The notes under the pieces: model-generated | Database searches by the model: none | Told to the model about the DNA's origin: nothing | What the model saw: the letters and a program-made list of their open reading frames with translations, nothing else | Made by a program: the position numbers and the translations under genes | Shown here: piece by piece, positions 34,576 to 43,164 of the stretch | Layout: every line of letters begins with the position of its first letter | Numbering within the stretch: the first letter of the stretch is position 1 | Assembly: GCA_028226535.1 (NCBI GenBank) | Contig: JAOJEG010000005.1 | Coordinates: 1 to 46,912, forward strand | Reading direction: 5' to 3' | Source of the DNA: Candidatus Pelagibacter sp. | Lineage (GTDB): Bacteria > Pseudomonadota > Alphaproteobacteria > Pelagibacterales > Pelagibacteraceae | DNA length: 46,912 nucleotides

Positions 34576-34926
34576 ATGGATATATTGTCAAAGACAGACG
34601 ATGAGGTTTATGAAATAGCCAAACCAATCTGGGATAATTTAGTTAAATCGTCAAACATTAAAGATTATGGTGGTTTTACTAGAGATTTTTCAACTCAAAT
34701 GTTGTTTGGAGCTAATGAGGTCGAGCTTGGCAAGCAATGGGCCAACAATAAGATAATTACCAATTTAAAAGAAACATTCGATCCATTTGGTTGTCTTAGA
34801 AGAGGGGTTCATGTCACTGTTTTGATCAAACAGACGAATAAAGAAATCTCCGGAGAATTTCTTGGTAGGTTAGTTTTGGGTGAAGAGGACGGTGTAGTAA
34901 AAGTTTTTGGTGCTACCATCTATTAA
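34576..34926 (+). CDS. Unknown 116-aa protein following aprA (possible NTF2-like fold)
   Basis: I do not recognise this protein. It has no signal peptide. The layout, an N-terminal helix (DEVYEIAKPIWDNLVKSSN), a second helix region with DFSTQMLFG and a C-terminal run of strands (HVTVLIKQTNKEISGEFLGRLVLGEEDGVVKVFGATIY), resembles small NTF2/SnoaL-like cone proteins, which bind small ligands. That is inference from pattern. It starts 19 bases after aprA on the same strand, so it is probably the last gene of the apr transcript. One Cys (FGCLRRG) is present. It may be an accessory to sulfite oxidation or an unrelated passenger. Confidence 0.7.
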   Translation: MDILSKTDDEVYEIAKPIWDNLVKSSNIKDYGGFTRDFSTQMLFGANEVELGKQWANNKIITNLKETFDPFGCLRRGVHVTVLIKQTNKEISGEFLGRLVLGEEDGVVKVFGATIY

Positions 34927-34991
34927 AAAAGAATATCTGAGTTTAAAATAATTGTTTGACAAATATTCCCACGGGTGTATTGACGCAGTAA

Positions 34992-35126
34992 ATGCAACTT
35001 TCAAACATAAAAATCATAAATAGTATTATTAATTTAAAAGCTGTTTTGATAAAAACAGGTATATTTATGAGCCTAGCCGCTTATTGGGGTGTTATTTTAG
35101 TTGGAACTTTTATCACATTTAACTAA
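34992..35126 (+). CDS. Small membrane protein (44 aa) upstream of the sulfite exporter
   Basis: ATG at 34992 to TAA at 35126 encodes 44 residues. Residues 1-21 are basic/amphipathic (MQLSNIKIINSIINLKAVLIK) and residues 22-42 form one membrane helix containing AAYWGVILVGTF. No ribosome binding site is evident. TTGACA at 34956 is a possible -35, with only a weak TATTGA -10 sixteen bases on. The reading frame lies 28 bases before the TSUP gene, so it could be cotranscribed with it and serve as an accessory peptide; the role is unknown. Confidence 0.5.
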   Translation: MQLSNIKIINSIINLKAVLIKTGIFMSLAAYWGVILVGTFITFN

Positions 35127-35154
35127 GTTATTTTTAAATAGCTGTTAATTATTT

Positions 35155-36234
35155 ATGGAAGTATTTTTACCTATAGCTCAAGTATTTGTTAACCCAATCG
35201 AAATTCTTTTATTAAGTGCAATAGTTGGAGTTCTTTCAGGTTTATTTGGAGTTGGTGGAGGTTTTTTAATGACACCATTCTTAATTTTTTTAGGCGTGCC
35301 GCCCGCATACGCTGTTGCAAATGAAGCTAACAATATTTTAGCAACATCCGTCTCAGGATCTACAACTCATTATTTGAAAAATACTTTAGATTACAAAATG
35401 GGATTTATGATTGTTATTGGTGGATCAATAGGAACATCGTTAGGGATTTTAACATTCACATATTTTAAAGATTTAGGAAAAATAGATACAGTAATTTCAT
35501 TAGCTTATATGTATATATTAGCAATCATTGGTACATTAATGCTTGTTGAAAGTCTTAGAGAAATAGACAGGGCTAAAAGAAATATTGTAGTTAAAAAAAA
35601 ATTACATGTACATTATTGGATACATGGTCTTCCATTAAGAATGAGGTTTCCAAAATCAAAATTATACGAAAGTATTTTTACTCCAATTATAATTGGTTTA
35701 TTAGTTGGTTTTATAGCTGCAATTATGGGTATAGGAGGTGCTTTTATTTTAGTACCAGCAATGATTTATATAATTAAGATGCCAACAAAATTAGTTCCTG
35801 GAACTTCCTTATTTGTAACTATTTTTGTAAGTGTAATTGTTACTTTTTTACATTCATTTAATTATGGTTCAATAGATCTATTGTTAGTAGCAATGTTAGT
35901 TGTAGGATCTATTATTGGTGTTCAAATTGGACAAAAATTAGGTGAAAAAATTGACAGTTCAGGATTAAGAGCTTTATTAGCTATTTTACTATTGGTAGTA
36001 GGCATAGCAATTGCCTATGAAACTTTTTTTGCCGAACAATCTCTAACAGAAATATCAATTGTATCTAATTCGGACTTAAACTTTTTCTCAAAATTTATTA
36101 AAGAATTTTCAAATGATATGCCGTTCTTTTATGGATTATTTACGATTATGTTTGCTATTACTTTAGGTATTGGTGCGGCATTTATTAGAAGATTTTTTTC
36201 GAATTTTAAAAAAAAAATGTTGATTAAATCTTAA
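35155..36234 (+). CDS. tauE: TSUP (TauE/SafE) family sulfite/sulfonate exporter
   Basis: A 359-residue membrane protein with two homologous halves, each opening with the TauE motif: FGVGGGFLMTPFLIFLGVPP near residue 31 and MGIGGAFILVPAMIYIIKMPT near residue 191. About nine helices are present; the C-terminus has an extra helix (FFYGLFTIMFAITLGIGAAFI) and a basic tail. TauE-like proteins release sulfite made during taurine and sulfonate breakdown. Its position between aprMBA and suyAB/xsc supports that substrate. Ends overlap the convergent YeiH gene by 4 bases. Confidence 0.88.
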   Translation: MEVFLPIAQVFVNPIEILLLSAIVGVLSGLFGVGGGFLMTPFLIFLGVPPAYAVANEANNILATSVSGSTTHYLKNTLDYKMGFMIVIGGSIGTSLGILTFTYFKDLGKIDTVISLAYMYILAIIGTLMLVESLREIDRAKRNIVVKKKLHVHYWIHGLPLRMRFPKSKLYESIFTPIIIGLLVGFIAAIMGIGGAFILVPAMIYIIKMPTKLVPGTSLFVTIFVSVIVTFLHSFNYGSIDLLLVAMLVVGSIIGVQIGQKLGEKIDSSGLRALLAILLLVVGIAIAYETFFAEQSLTEISIVSNSDLNFFSKFIKEFSNDMPFFYGLFTIMFAITLGIGAAFIRRFFSNFKKKMLIKS

Positions 36235-37304
36235 CTTAGAAAATTTATATAAATTTCAATTGATAAAATACTAACAAGACCGACTGTAGCCATCCCAACA
36301 AATCCAACAACAAAAGGTTTGAAACCCATATTTTTTAAATCTCTAAGATTTGTTGACAAACCAATAGCTGCCATTGCCATTGTAAGAAATACTTTGGATG
36401 ATGCTTTTATGTAGTGAACTATATCAACCCATGTTTCATTATATGAATTTAAGAAAACTTGATCTCCTGCATTCCTTAAGATGATCATTCCAACAAATCC
36501 TAAAACAAAATATGGAAAAATACCTATTATCGAATAGTTTTTTTCCTTTGTTTGTCCTCTATTATAAAGATAAGCAAAAAGAGGGATCATTATAACAAGA
36601 AATGTATTCCTAATTAATTTAGTAACAGTTGCTATATTTAGTGTTTCAGGACTATTGAACTGTTGATCATAAATAAGACCTGCTGCAGCCACTTGAGATG
36701 TTTCGTGTATTGAGGTCCCCATAAACAAACCAACAAATGTAGGATCTGCATCAAAATAAAAATTAGCAAAATATGGATATATAAGCATCGATAGTATTCC
36801 AAACAATGTAATGTTAGCTATAGCATAAGATACTTCATTTTTTTTAGCACCAATTACTGGAGCTGTTGCCATAATGGCAGTTGTTCCACATACAGTACTG
36901 CCAATTGAAATTAAATAAGCCATTCTGGTAGGGATTTTTAGTTTTTTAACTAAAAGTTTAATTACAATAAGAACACTAATAATACATACAATAATAAGAG
37001 GTATAGCTATTGCTCCAAATTCTAAAAACTCAAAAGGTTTTAATTGAATTCCAAGACAAATAATTCCGAGCTTAAGAATATATTTTTGAGTAAAATCTAA
37101 ACCTTTGACAAAGTTATCTCTCATTTGAAATATATTTCCAAAAAACATTCCAAATAAAATAGCAATCATCGCTGTAGATATTGGGCTTTTGTCATAACCC
37201 AAAAGCTCGATACCAATAATGTTATTTAAGCCTTGAGAAAGTGTATAAAGAACAAATGCTAAAACAATACCAGGTATTACTACCAGGTATTGTTTGTAGT
37301 TCAT
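36231..37304 (-). CDS. YeiH/UPF0324 family putative sulfate exporter
   Basis: A 357-residue polytopic membrane protein of the YeiH family (PSE, putative sulfate exporter). Typical blocks: ILFGMFFGN, KLGIICLGIQLKPFEF, STVCGTTAIMATAPVIGAKKNEVSYAIANITLFG, and GTSIHETSQVAAAGLIYD. Members occur next to sulfonate degradation genes, where export of sulfate or sulfite is assumed. It follows suyB by 15 bases and is surely in the suyA-suyB transcript. With TSUP it gives this locus two different sulfur-oxyanion exporters facing each other. Confidence 0.88.
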   Translation of the reverse strand: MNYKQYLVVIPGIVLAFVLYTLSQGLNNIIGIELLGYDKSPISTAMIAILFGMFFGNIFQMRDNFVKGLDFTQKYILKLGIICLGIQLKPFEFLEFGAIAIPLIIVCIISVLIVIKLLVKKLKIPTRMAYLISIGSTVCGTTAIMATAPVIGAKKNEVSYAIANITLFGILSMLIYPYFANFYFDADPTFVGLFMGTSIHETSQVAAAGLIYDQQFNSPETLNIATVTKLIRNTFLVIMIPLFAYLYNRGQTKEKNYSIIGIFPYFVLGFVGMIILRNAGDQVFLNSYNETWVDIVHYIKASSKVFLTMAMAAIGLSTNLRDLKNMGFKPFVVGFVGMATVGLVSILSIEIYINFLS

Positions 37305-37319
37305 TAAAGCAAGATTTGA

Positions 37320-38486
37320 TTAAGCACTTCTGTAAAGCTTGGTCATCACAAATTCTTTATGACCTAAGGCTTCAGCGCAAGTTAATCTTCCGTTTGCAAC
37401 TCTAAGAGTAGTTTTGATTAACTCATCTCCTGCTTCTGATAAATTCATTTCTCTTGAAAGAATTTTAGAAACATCACAATCAATATGTTCACCCATACCT
37501 TTAACAGTTAGTGGGTTTGCAGTAAGTTTAACAACTGGTTCAATTGGGTTCCCAACAATATTACCTTGGCCTGTTGGAAATAAATGAATATTGAAACCTG
37601 CTGCTGCTTGAAGTGTTACACACTCTGCTGCTGCTGAAGAAGTATCCATAAAGTATAAACCTTTTCCTTTAGTTGGCTCTTCTGCTGGTTCAAGCACATC
37701 TATAAATTTACAATTTCCAATTTTTTGAAAGTTCCCAAATGCTTTCTCTTCAATTGTAGTTAGTCCACCAGCAATATTCCCTGCTGTTGGCTGACTTTCA
37801 GAAAGGTCATCAGTTGCCTCTTTTAATATAAAGTCATTGTAAGAACTCCATGTTTTCATGAATTTTTCAGATGCCGCAGGAGTTGCACCTCTTGTAGCAC
37901 AAACTTGTTCAGCGCCAGTTAACTCTGATGTTTCACCAAAACATAAATGAACACCCATTGGCTCTAATTTATCCATTAGATTACCAACAGTCGGATTAGC
38001 TGCTAATCCAGAGGTTGTATCAGACTCTCCACATTTAACTGAAATCCAAAGATCACTCATTGGACACTCTTCTCTTTGTTTTTCTGAAGCCCACATTACA
38101 AATTCTTGAGCCTTTTTAGAGGCTTTCATTGTTGTTCCAATGTCACCAGTTCTCTCAATATGAAATCCTTCAACTGGTTTTCCAGTTTTAGCAATACCAT
38201 CTACAATTTTTTTTGTCCATTTTGGCTCGATTCCTATAACGATCACTGCAGCAACATTTGGGTTGCAACCAGTTCCAATCATAGTTCTAAAATGAAGCTC
38301 TAAATCAGCTCCAAATTGTAGCCTTCCATATGAATGAGGTAGAGCTATTGTGCCTTTAATATTATTCGCTACTGCTTCTGCGCATGCATTTGAAATGTCA
38401 TCAACTGGAAGAATAATTACATGATTTCTTGTACCAGCTCTGCCATTCTCTCTTTTATAACCTAAAAAACTTTTTGGAATTTCCAT
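37320..38486 (-). CDS. suyB: (2R)-sulfolactate sulfo-lyase beta subunit
   Basis: A 388-residue protein of the altronate/UxaA large-subunit family. It begins [22 protein letters not shown], with [37 protein letters not shown] after it, the conserved SuyB/GarD-like core (in shorter pieces), and has Cys residues in VKCGESD and the [21 protein letters not shown] block. With SuyA it cleaves 3-sulfolactate into pyruvate and sulfite. The xsc gene opposite and a sulfur exporter downstream support sulfolactate over altronate or galactarate. Starts 4 bases after suyA. Confidence 0.88.
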   Translation of the reverse strand: MEIPKSFLGYKRENGRAGTRNHVIILPVDDISNACAEAVANNIKGTIALPHSYGRLQFGADLELHFRTMIGTGCNPNVAAVIVIGIEPKWTKKIVDGIAKTGKPVEGFHIERTGDIGTTMKASKKAQEFVMWASEKQREECPMSDLWISVKCGESDTTSGLAANPTVGNLMDKLEPMGVHLCFGETSELTGAEQVCATRGATPAASEKFMKTWSSYNDFILKEATDDLSESQPTAGNIAGGLTTIEEKAFGNFQKIGNCKFIDVLEPAEEPTKGKGLYFMDTSSAAAECVTLQAAAGFNIHLFPTGQGNIVGNPIEPVVKLTANPLTVKGMGEHIDCDVSKILSREMNLSEAGDELIKTTLRVANGRLTCAEALGHKEFVMTKLYRSA

Positions 38487-38490
38487 ACTA

Positions 38491-38775
38491 TTACCACTTC
38501 TTTGTTTTTACATTGTGAACATGTACGTGCTCACCTTTTTTAATTGATTTAACCACTTTACCTATATCGTGACCATATTTAAGAATTGTGTCACCCTCAT
38601 TTAGATCAGTCATTGCAATTTTATGACCTAAAGGGATTTCATCTACTGATTGAATATTTGTTGAGCTGTCATCTTCCATTATCCAGCATGCACATTCTTG
38701 TTTAGGAGTGATTTTTTCAATAACAACTACTCCTACGTTGTCTTTTTTATCATGTATAATTATATCTGTTGCCAT
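38491..38775 (-). CDS. suyA: (2R)-sulfolactate sulfo-lyase alpha subunit
   Basis: A 94-residue SAF-domain protein, the small partner of the SuyAB lyase. It shows [65 protein letters not shown]; the HKIA...GD....YG..IG pattern is the SAF domain of UxaA-type enzymes. Length is standard. It is the first gene of suyA-suyB-yeiH and is divergent from xsc across 112 bases with paired promoters. Confidence 0.88.
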   Translation of the reverse strand: MATDIIIHDKKDNVGVVVIEKITPKQECACWIMEDDSSTNIQSVDEIPLGHKIAMTDLNEGDTILKYGHDIGKVVKSIKKGEHVHVHNVKTKKW

Positions 38776-38794
38776 ATCGTGTCGATTTGTTTGT

Positions 38795-38822
38795 TTGAAA
38801 TTTGTAAATTCTTATATATTAA
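38795..38822 (+). promoter_or_regulatory. Candidate xsc promoter
   Basis: TTGAAA (38795-38800) and TATTAA (38817-38822), 16 bases apart, form a plausible sigma-70 promoter pointing toward xsc. The -10 lies against the -10 of the opposing suyA promoter, so the two could be controlled from one site. A leader of about 60 bases precedes the xsc ATG, with AGAGAGG upstream of it. Confidence 0.45.
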
Positions 38823-38838
38823 TCGCAAAAATTAACAA
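38811..38838 (-). promoter_or_regulatory. Candidate suyAB-yeiH promoter
   Basis: On the minus strand TTGTTA (38838-38833) and TATAAG (38816-38811) are separated by 16 bases, pointing to suyA. It overlaps the xsc promoter. The shared AT-rich core suggests a common regulator for both desulfonation routes, but no regulator gene is in the window. Confidence 0.45.
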
Positions 38839-38887
38839 ACGAATTTTATAAAATATTAAATTTACACTTTAGAGAGGTTCTAGTTTT

Positions 38888-40672
38888 ATGACAAAAATGA
38901 CAACAGAAGAAGCTTTTGTAAAAGTTTTACAAATGCACGGAATTGAACACGCATTCGGAATTATTGGTTCAGCGTTTATGCCAATTTCAGATATTTTTCC
39001 TGATGCAGGTATTACTTTTTGGGATGTTGCTCATGAAACAAATGGTGGTTTAATTGCAGATGGATACACAAGAGCAACTGGTAAAATGTCAATGGTAATT
39101 GCACAAAATGGACCTGGAATTACAGGACTAGTTACACCTATTAAAACTGCTTATTGGAATCACACTCCTCTTTTATTAGTTACACCTCAAGCTGCAAATA
39201 AAACTATGGGACAAGGTGGATTTCAAGAAGTGGAACAAATGAATTTGTTTAAGGATATGGTTTGTTATCAAGAAGAAGTAAGAGATCCTTCAAGAATGGC
39301 AGAGGTTTTAAATAGAGTAATCGAAAAAGCTATAAGAGGTTCAGCTCCTGCACAAATAAACGTACCAAGAGATTATTGGACACAAGTTATTGATATTGAT
39401 CTTCCTCCAATTGTAAGATTAGAAAGACAAGCGGGTGGTGTTGATGCAATTAAAAAAGCAGCGGACTTATTATCAAATGCAAAATTTCCAGTAATTTTAT
39501 CTGGTGCTGGTGTTGTTATTGGTGGGGCTATAGAAGATTGTAAAAAACTTGCAGAAAAATTAGATGCACCAGTTTGTTCAGGTTATCAACACAATGATAG
39601 TTTTCCAGGAAGTCATCCACTAGCAGCAGGTCCGTTAGGATATAATGGATCAAAAGCAGGGATGGAATTAATTCAAAAAGCTGATGTTGTATTAGCATTA
39701 GGCACAAGACTTAATCCTTTTTCAACACTTCCAGGTTATGGAATGGATTATTGGCCAAAAGATGCGAGCATCATTCAAGTTGATATGAATTCAGATAGAA
39801 TTGGTCTTACAAAAAAAGTTACAGTTGGAATTTGTGGTGATGCTAAATTAGTTTCTCAACAAATCTTAGCTCAACTTTCACCAACTGCTGGTGATACTGA
39901 TAGACAAAAAAGAAAAGATATCATTCATCAAACTAAATCAGCTTGGTTACAAAAATTATCAAGCCTTGATCATGAGGATGATGATGAAGGTACTGTTTGG
40001 AATGAAGAAGCTAGAAAAAGAGATGCAGATAGAATGTCTCCTAGACAAGCATGGAGAGCAATTCAAGCAGGAATGCCTGATGACGTAATTATTTCAAGTG
40101 ACATTGGAAACAACTGTGCAATTGGAAATGCTTACCCAACTTTTGAAAAAGGAAGAAAATATTTAGCACCAGGATTATTTGGTCCTTGTGGTTATGGTTT
40201 TCCTTCAATTTTAGGAGCAAAAATTGGTTGCCCTGATACTCCAGTAATTGGTTTTGCTGGTGATGGAGCTTTTGGAATTAGTATGAACGAGATGAGCTCA
40301 TGTGCTAGAGAAGAATGGCCAGCAATTTCAATGGTTATTTTTAGAAATTATCAATGGGGAGCTGAAAAAAGAAATACCACTCTTTGGTTTGATGATAATT
40401 TTGTAGGCACTGAATTAGATCCAGAATTAAGCTATGCTAAAGTTGCTGATGCATGTGGATTAAAAGGTGTAACCGTTAGATCAATGGAAGAAACTACAGC
40501 AGCAATCAAACAATCTTGTGAGGATCAAAAGAAAGGTATTACAACCTTTATTGAAGTAGTTCTAAATCAAGAGCTTGGTGAACCATTTAGAAGAGATGCA
40601 ATGAAAAAACCAGTTAAAGTTGCTGGTATCAACAAAGCAGATATGAAGAAACAACCTTCTTTAAACTCTTAA
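38888..40672 (+). CDS. xsc: Sulfoacetaldehyde acetyltransferase
   Basis: A 594-residue thiamine diphosphate enzyme that turns sulfoacetaldehyde plus phosphate into acetyl phosphate and sulfite. The activating Glu is Glu50 (VAHETNGGLIADGY), and the ThDP/magnesium motif is GFAGDGAFGISMNEMSSCAREEW near residue 455 on, ending at an Asn. The N-terminus EEAFVKVLQMHGIEHAFGIIGSAFMPISDIFP is characteristic of Xsc rather than acetolactate synthase (which has FGYPG in place of FGIIGS). It is the hub for taurine, isethionate and sulfoacetate use. No pta gene to consume acetyl phosphate is seen here. Confidence 0.96.
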   Translation: MTKMTTEEAFVKVLQMHGIEHAFGIIGSAFMPISDIFPDAGITFWDVAHETNGGLIADGYTRATGKMSMVIAQNGPGITGLVTPIKTAYWNHTPLLLVTPQAANKTMGQGGFQEVEQMNLFKDMVCYQEEVRDPSRMAEVLNRVIEKAIRGSAPAQINVPRDYWTQVIDIDLPPIVRLERQAGGVDAIKKAADLLSNAKFPVILSGAGVVIGGAIEDCKKLAEKLDAPVCSGYQHNDSFPGSHPLAAGPLGYNGSKAGMELIQKADVVLALGTRLNPFSTLPGYGMDYWPKDASIIQVDMNSDRIGLTKKVTVGICGDAKLVSQQILAQLSPTAGDTDRQKRKDIIHQTKSAWLQKLSSLDHEDDDEGTVWNEEARKRDADRMSPRQAWRAIQAGMPDDVIISSDIGNNCAIGNAYPTFEKGRKYLAPGLFGPCGYGFPSILGAKIGCPDTPVIGFAGDGAFGISMNEMSSCAREEWPAISMVIFRNYQWGAEKRNTTLWFDDNFVGTELDPELSYAKVADACGLKGVTVRSMEETTAAIKQSCEDQKKGITTFIEVVLNQELGEPFRRDAMKKPVKVAGINKADMKKQPSLNS

Positions 40673-40692
40673 GAACTTTAAAATTTATACCA

Positions 40693-40732
40693 ATTATCGT
40701 ACAGTCACTTCATGGAAGTGACTAACGATAAT
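40693..40732 (+). promoter_or_regulatory. Long inverted repeat enclosing the start codon of the DAO gene
   Basis: ATTATCGT (40693-40700) pairs with ACGATAAT (40725-40732), and AGTCACTTC (40703-40711) pairs with GAAGTGACT (40715-40723). The arms give 17 base pairs, interrupted only by AC opposite A. The three-base loop is ATG (40712-40714), the likely start codon of the following gene. No T run follows, so it is not a standard terminator for xsc. An RNA hairpin here would bury the start codon region and the area where a ribosome binding site should be. It could equally be a protein-binding palindrome. Confidence 0.75.
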
Positions 40733-42016
40733 AGTTGTAGTTGGGTTAAAGATTTAATTCCTCGAACAAATATTAAAACACTTCAATCTAATGAAGATAG
40801 TGAATGGCTAGTAATTGGAGCAGGTTATACAGGGCTTTCTGCTGCAAGAAAATTAGGTCAATTATATCCAAATCAAAAAATTATAATAGTAGATGCACAA
40901 TTAGCAGGTGAGGGCGCTAGTAGCAGAAATTCCGGATACCTAGTTGATACCACTCTTAATGATGGTTTTACCTCAAATAAAGAATTAGATAATTATAAAA
41001 AAAAAGCTGATATTTATGATTTAGGAATAAATACAGTTAAGAAATTCATAAACGAACATCAAGTAGATTGTGATTGGAATGAATGTGGAAAATATTTTGC
41101 ATCCTCAAAAAAAGAAGATGAAAAAATTTTAAGAAACTTCTCTGATACTCTTACAAAATTAGGTTTTGAGCATAATTTATTATCTAATAAAGAATTATCT
41201 AAAAGACTAGGTACTAATTTTTACAATGTAGCACTTCATACCGAGGGAGGAGTTTTATTACATCCTGCTAAATTAGTTAGAGCAATGATTGATGTATTAC
41301 CAAAGAATGTTTGTCTATATGAAAATTCATCTTTACTAAGTTGGAATAAAAATAAAGATATAATCTGTTGTGAGTTTAAAAATCATAAAATCAATACTAA
41401 GAAAATTATTTTTGCAACAAATGGTTTTTTGAAATCTTTAGGGATTAAATCAAACTATAATTTTCCAATAACTTTAACTGCAAGTATGACAAGACCATTA
41501 ACTGATGATGAGTTTAAATCTATTGGTCAACCAAAAGAATGGGGTGTACTACCTGTAAGACCAATGGGTGCCACTATTAGAATGACTAAGGATAGAAGAA
41601 TATTGATACGAAATACAGCAGAAGTTCATAATCCTTTTAAGATGTCTGAGTTTGATTTGCAACAAAGATCAATTAATCAAAAAATTGGTATAAAAAAAAG
41701 ATTTCCACAATTTTCTGATGATATAATTCAATCATCATGGTCTGGTGTAGTATCTAGAACAAGAAATAGTTCTCAAATATTTGAAAAAATTGACAACAAT
41801 ATTTTTGCTGCTGGTTGTTATAATGGCTCAGGTATTGGTGTAGGCACTTTATTTGGTGAGCAAATTGCCATGAAAGCAAGCGAGGAAAACACAGAAGAAA
41901 TACAAACTATAGAAGCAAGAAACAAACCTACTTGGTTACCACCTCAACCTTTTTTAAACTTAGGTGTTAAAACACGTTTAATTTATGAGCGTTTAAGAGC
42001 TAGATCAGAAATTTAA
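40712..42016 (+). CDS. FAD-dependent oxidoreductase (DAO family) in the sulfonate locus
   Basis: A 434-residue flavoenzyme of the same type as the one at 14151. The FAD motif VIGAGYTGLSAARKLG is near residues 33-48, followed by GEGASSRNSGYLVDTT; the C-terminal FAD contact is AAGCYNGSGIGVGTLFGEQIA. DAO proteins oxidise amines, and taurine dehydrogenase (TauY) belongs to a DadA-like branch, so an amine-to-sulfoacetaldehyde step feeding Xsc is possible. That is inference. Its start codon lies in the loop of a long inverted repeat. There is no good upstream ribosome binding site, and an in-frame GTG at 40718 is an alternative start. Confidence 0.82.
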   Translation: MEVTNDNSCSWVKDLIPRTNIKTLQSNEDSEWLVIGAGYTGLSAARKLGQLYPNQKIIIVDAQLAGEGASSRNSGYLVDTTLNDGFTSNKELDNYKKKADIYDLGINTVKKFINEHQVDCDWNECGKYFASSKKEDEKILRNFSDTLTKLGFEHNLLSNKELSKRLGTNFYNVALHTEGGVLLHPAKLVRAMIDVLPKNVCLYENSSLLSWNKNKDIICCEFKNHKINTKKIIFATNGFLKSLGIKSNYNFPITLTASMTRPLTDDEFKSIGQPKEWGVLPVRPMGATIRMTKDRRILIRNTAEVHNPFKMSEFDLQQRSINQKIGIKKRFPQFSDDIIQSSWSGVVSRTRNSSQIFEKIDNNIFAAGCYNGSGIGVGTLFGEQIAMKASEENTEEIQTIEARNKPTWLPPQPFLNLGVKTRLIYERLRARSEI

Positions 42017-43164
42017 AGAACAACTAAATCTAATTTTTGTTTACCCAATCTTTCATTACCATTCTCGGTAACTAAATAGGTTTCACCTAAATTCATGGCT
42101 AAATTATTGTCTGAGTCCATTAAGATCATGTGCATAAAGAATACATTGCCTGGAACAATCTTATAAGGATTGCCTGTGTATAGCATTGGCCAATCCATCC
42201 AGTTAGGTGAAAAAGTTGATCCTAAAGAATATCCACAAGCATTCATTCTTGCTTTATTAAATCCTAAATCATCAAATGTTTTTGCATGAGCATCAAAAAC
42301 TTCGCCAGCTGTTTTTCCTGAAACCAAAGTGTTTACACAGTTGGTTAAAGCTTCAACACAAGCTTCATGCATTTTTATATGTTTGGGGTCAGCTTTCCCT
42401 ATAGGAATAGTTCTAAACATTGCAGAGTGGTAATGTTTATAAGTACCAGCCCATTCTAAACTTAGTTGATCTATATTTGATAAATTTCTTTTTTCAGCTT
42501 GGTATCTGCAAAGCAAAGCATTATCACCAGAACCTATGATATATTCATTAGCAGGATAATCTCCACCACCTTCAAGAACTGCTCTTTGCATTTCAGCTAA
42601 AATTTTTGCTTCATTAGCTCCAGCTTTTACATATTTCCAAGCTTCATCTAAAGCTCTATCTGCCAGCTCAGCAGCTTGTTTTACATAAACCAATTCTTCA
42701 TTAGATTTTATAACTCTTAGTTTTGTTATCAGTTCGGATTGATCTTCAACGTTACAATAATTTTCTAAGGATTTATTTAATCTTAGCGCGTTACGTCCTG
42801 TCATACCGTAAGCTTCATATTCGATACCTATTTTTTTATTTTTTAGATCAAGTTCATCTAATATTATTTTAAGATCATCCGTTGGGTTTATTCCATCTTT
42901 ATCTACCCAAATTCTTATATCTTGAATATTCGATGTATTTTGAGCTTGTCTTAAGTCAGGTGCACGAGTTAATAAAACTATATTTCCTTTTTGATCTAAA
43001 ACTAAAGTTTGAAAAAAAACATATCCAAATGTATCGTAACCAGTAAGCCAATACATCGACTCTTGTCTAAACATTAAAAGAGCATCTAAATTTTGCTCTT
43101 TCATAGATTTTAAAACATCTTGTTTTCTTTTAGAAAATTCTTCTTTGCTAAAATGAAGCGCCAT
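42013..43164 (-). CDS. Creatinase-fold (M24 family) hydrolase lacking metal ligands
   Basis: A 383-residue pita-bread protein: an N-terminal creatinase domain (about 1-145, with SMYWLTGYDTFGYVFFQ) and a C-terminal catalytic-fold domain. Aminopeptidase members need five ligands (Asp, Asp, His, Glu, Glu). Here the positions read Glu237 (SLEWAG), Ala248 (HSAMFRT), Tyr312 (CGYSLG) and His345 (FFMHM), with only Glu361 kept. The GYSxG form is shared with creatinase and ectoine hydrolase-type enzymes, so an amide or amidine substrate is more likely than a peptide. Its start shares a base with the stop of the hydratase gene upstream. Confidence 0.85.
   Translation of the reverse strand: MALHFSKEEFSKRKQDVLKSMKEQNLDALLMFRQESMYWLTGYDTFGYVFFQTLVLDQKGNIVLLTRAPDLRQAQNTSNIQDIRIWVDKDGINPTDDLKIILDELDLKNKKIGIEYEAYGMTGRNALRLNKSLENYCNVEDQSELITKLRVIKSNEELVYVKQAAELADRALDEAWKYVKAGANEAKILAEMQRAVLEGGGDYPANEYIIGSGDNALLCRYQAEKRNLSNIDQLSLEWAGTYKHYHSAMFRTIPIGKADPKHIKMHEACVEALTNCVNTLVSGKTAGEVFDAHAKTFDDLGFNKARMNACGYSLGSTFSPNWMDWPMLYTGNPYKIVPGNVFFMHMILMDSDNNLAMNLGETYLVTENGNERLGKQKLDLVVL

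Noticed and set aside
35155..36234. Generic 'permease' with C-terminal fusion domain
   Set aside because: The C-terminal extra helix is a simple extension; both TauE repeat motifs are present and no additional domain can be seen.
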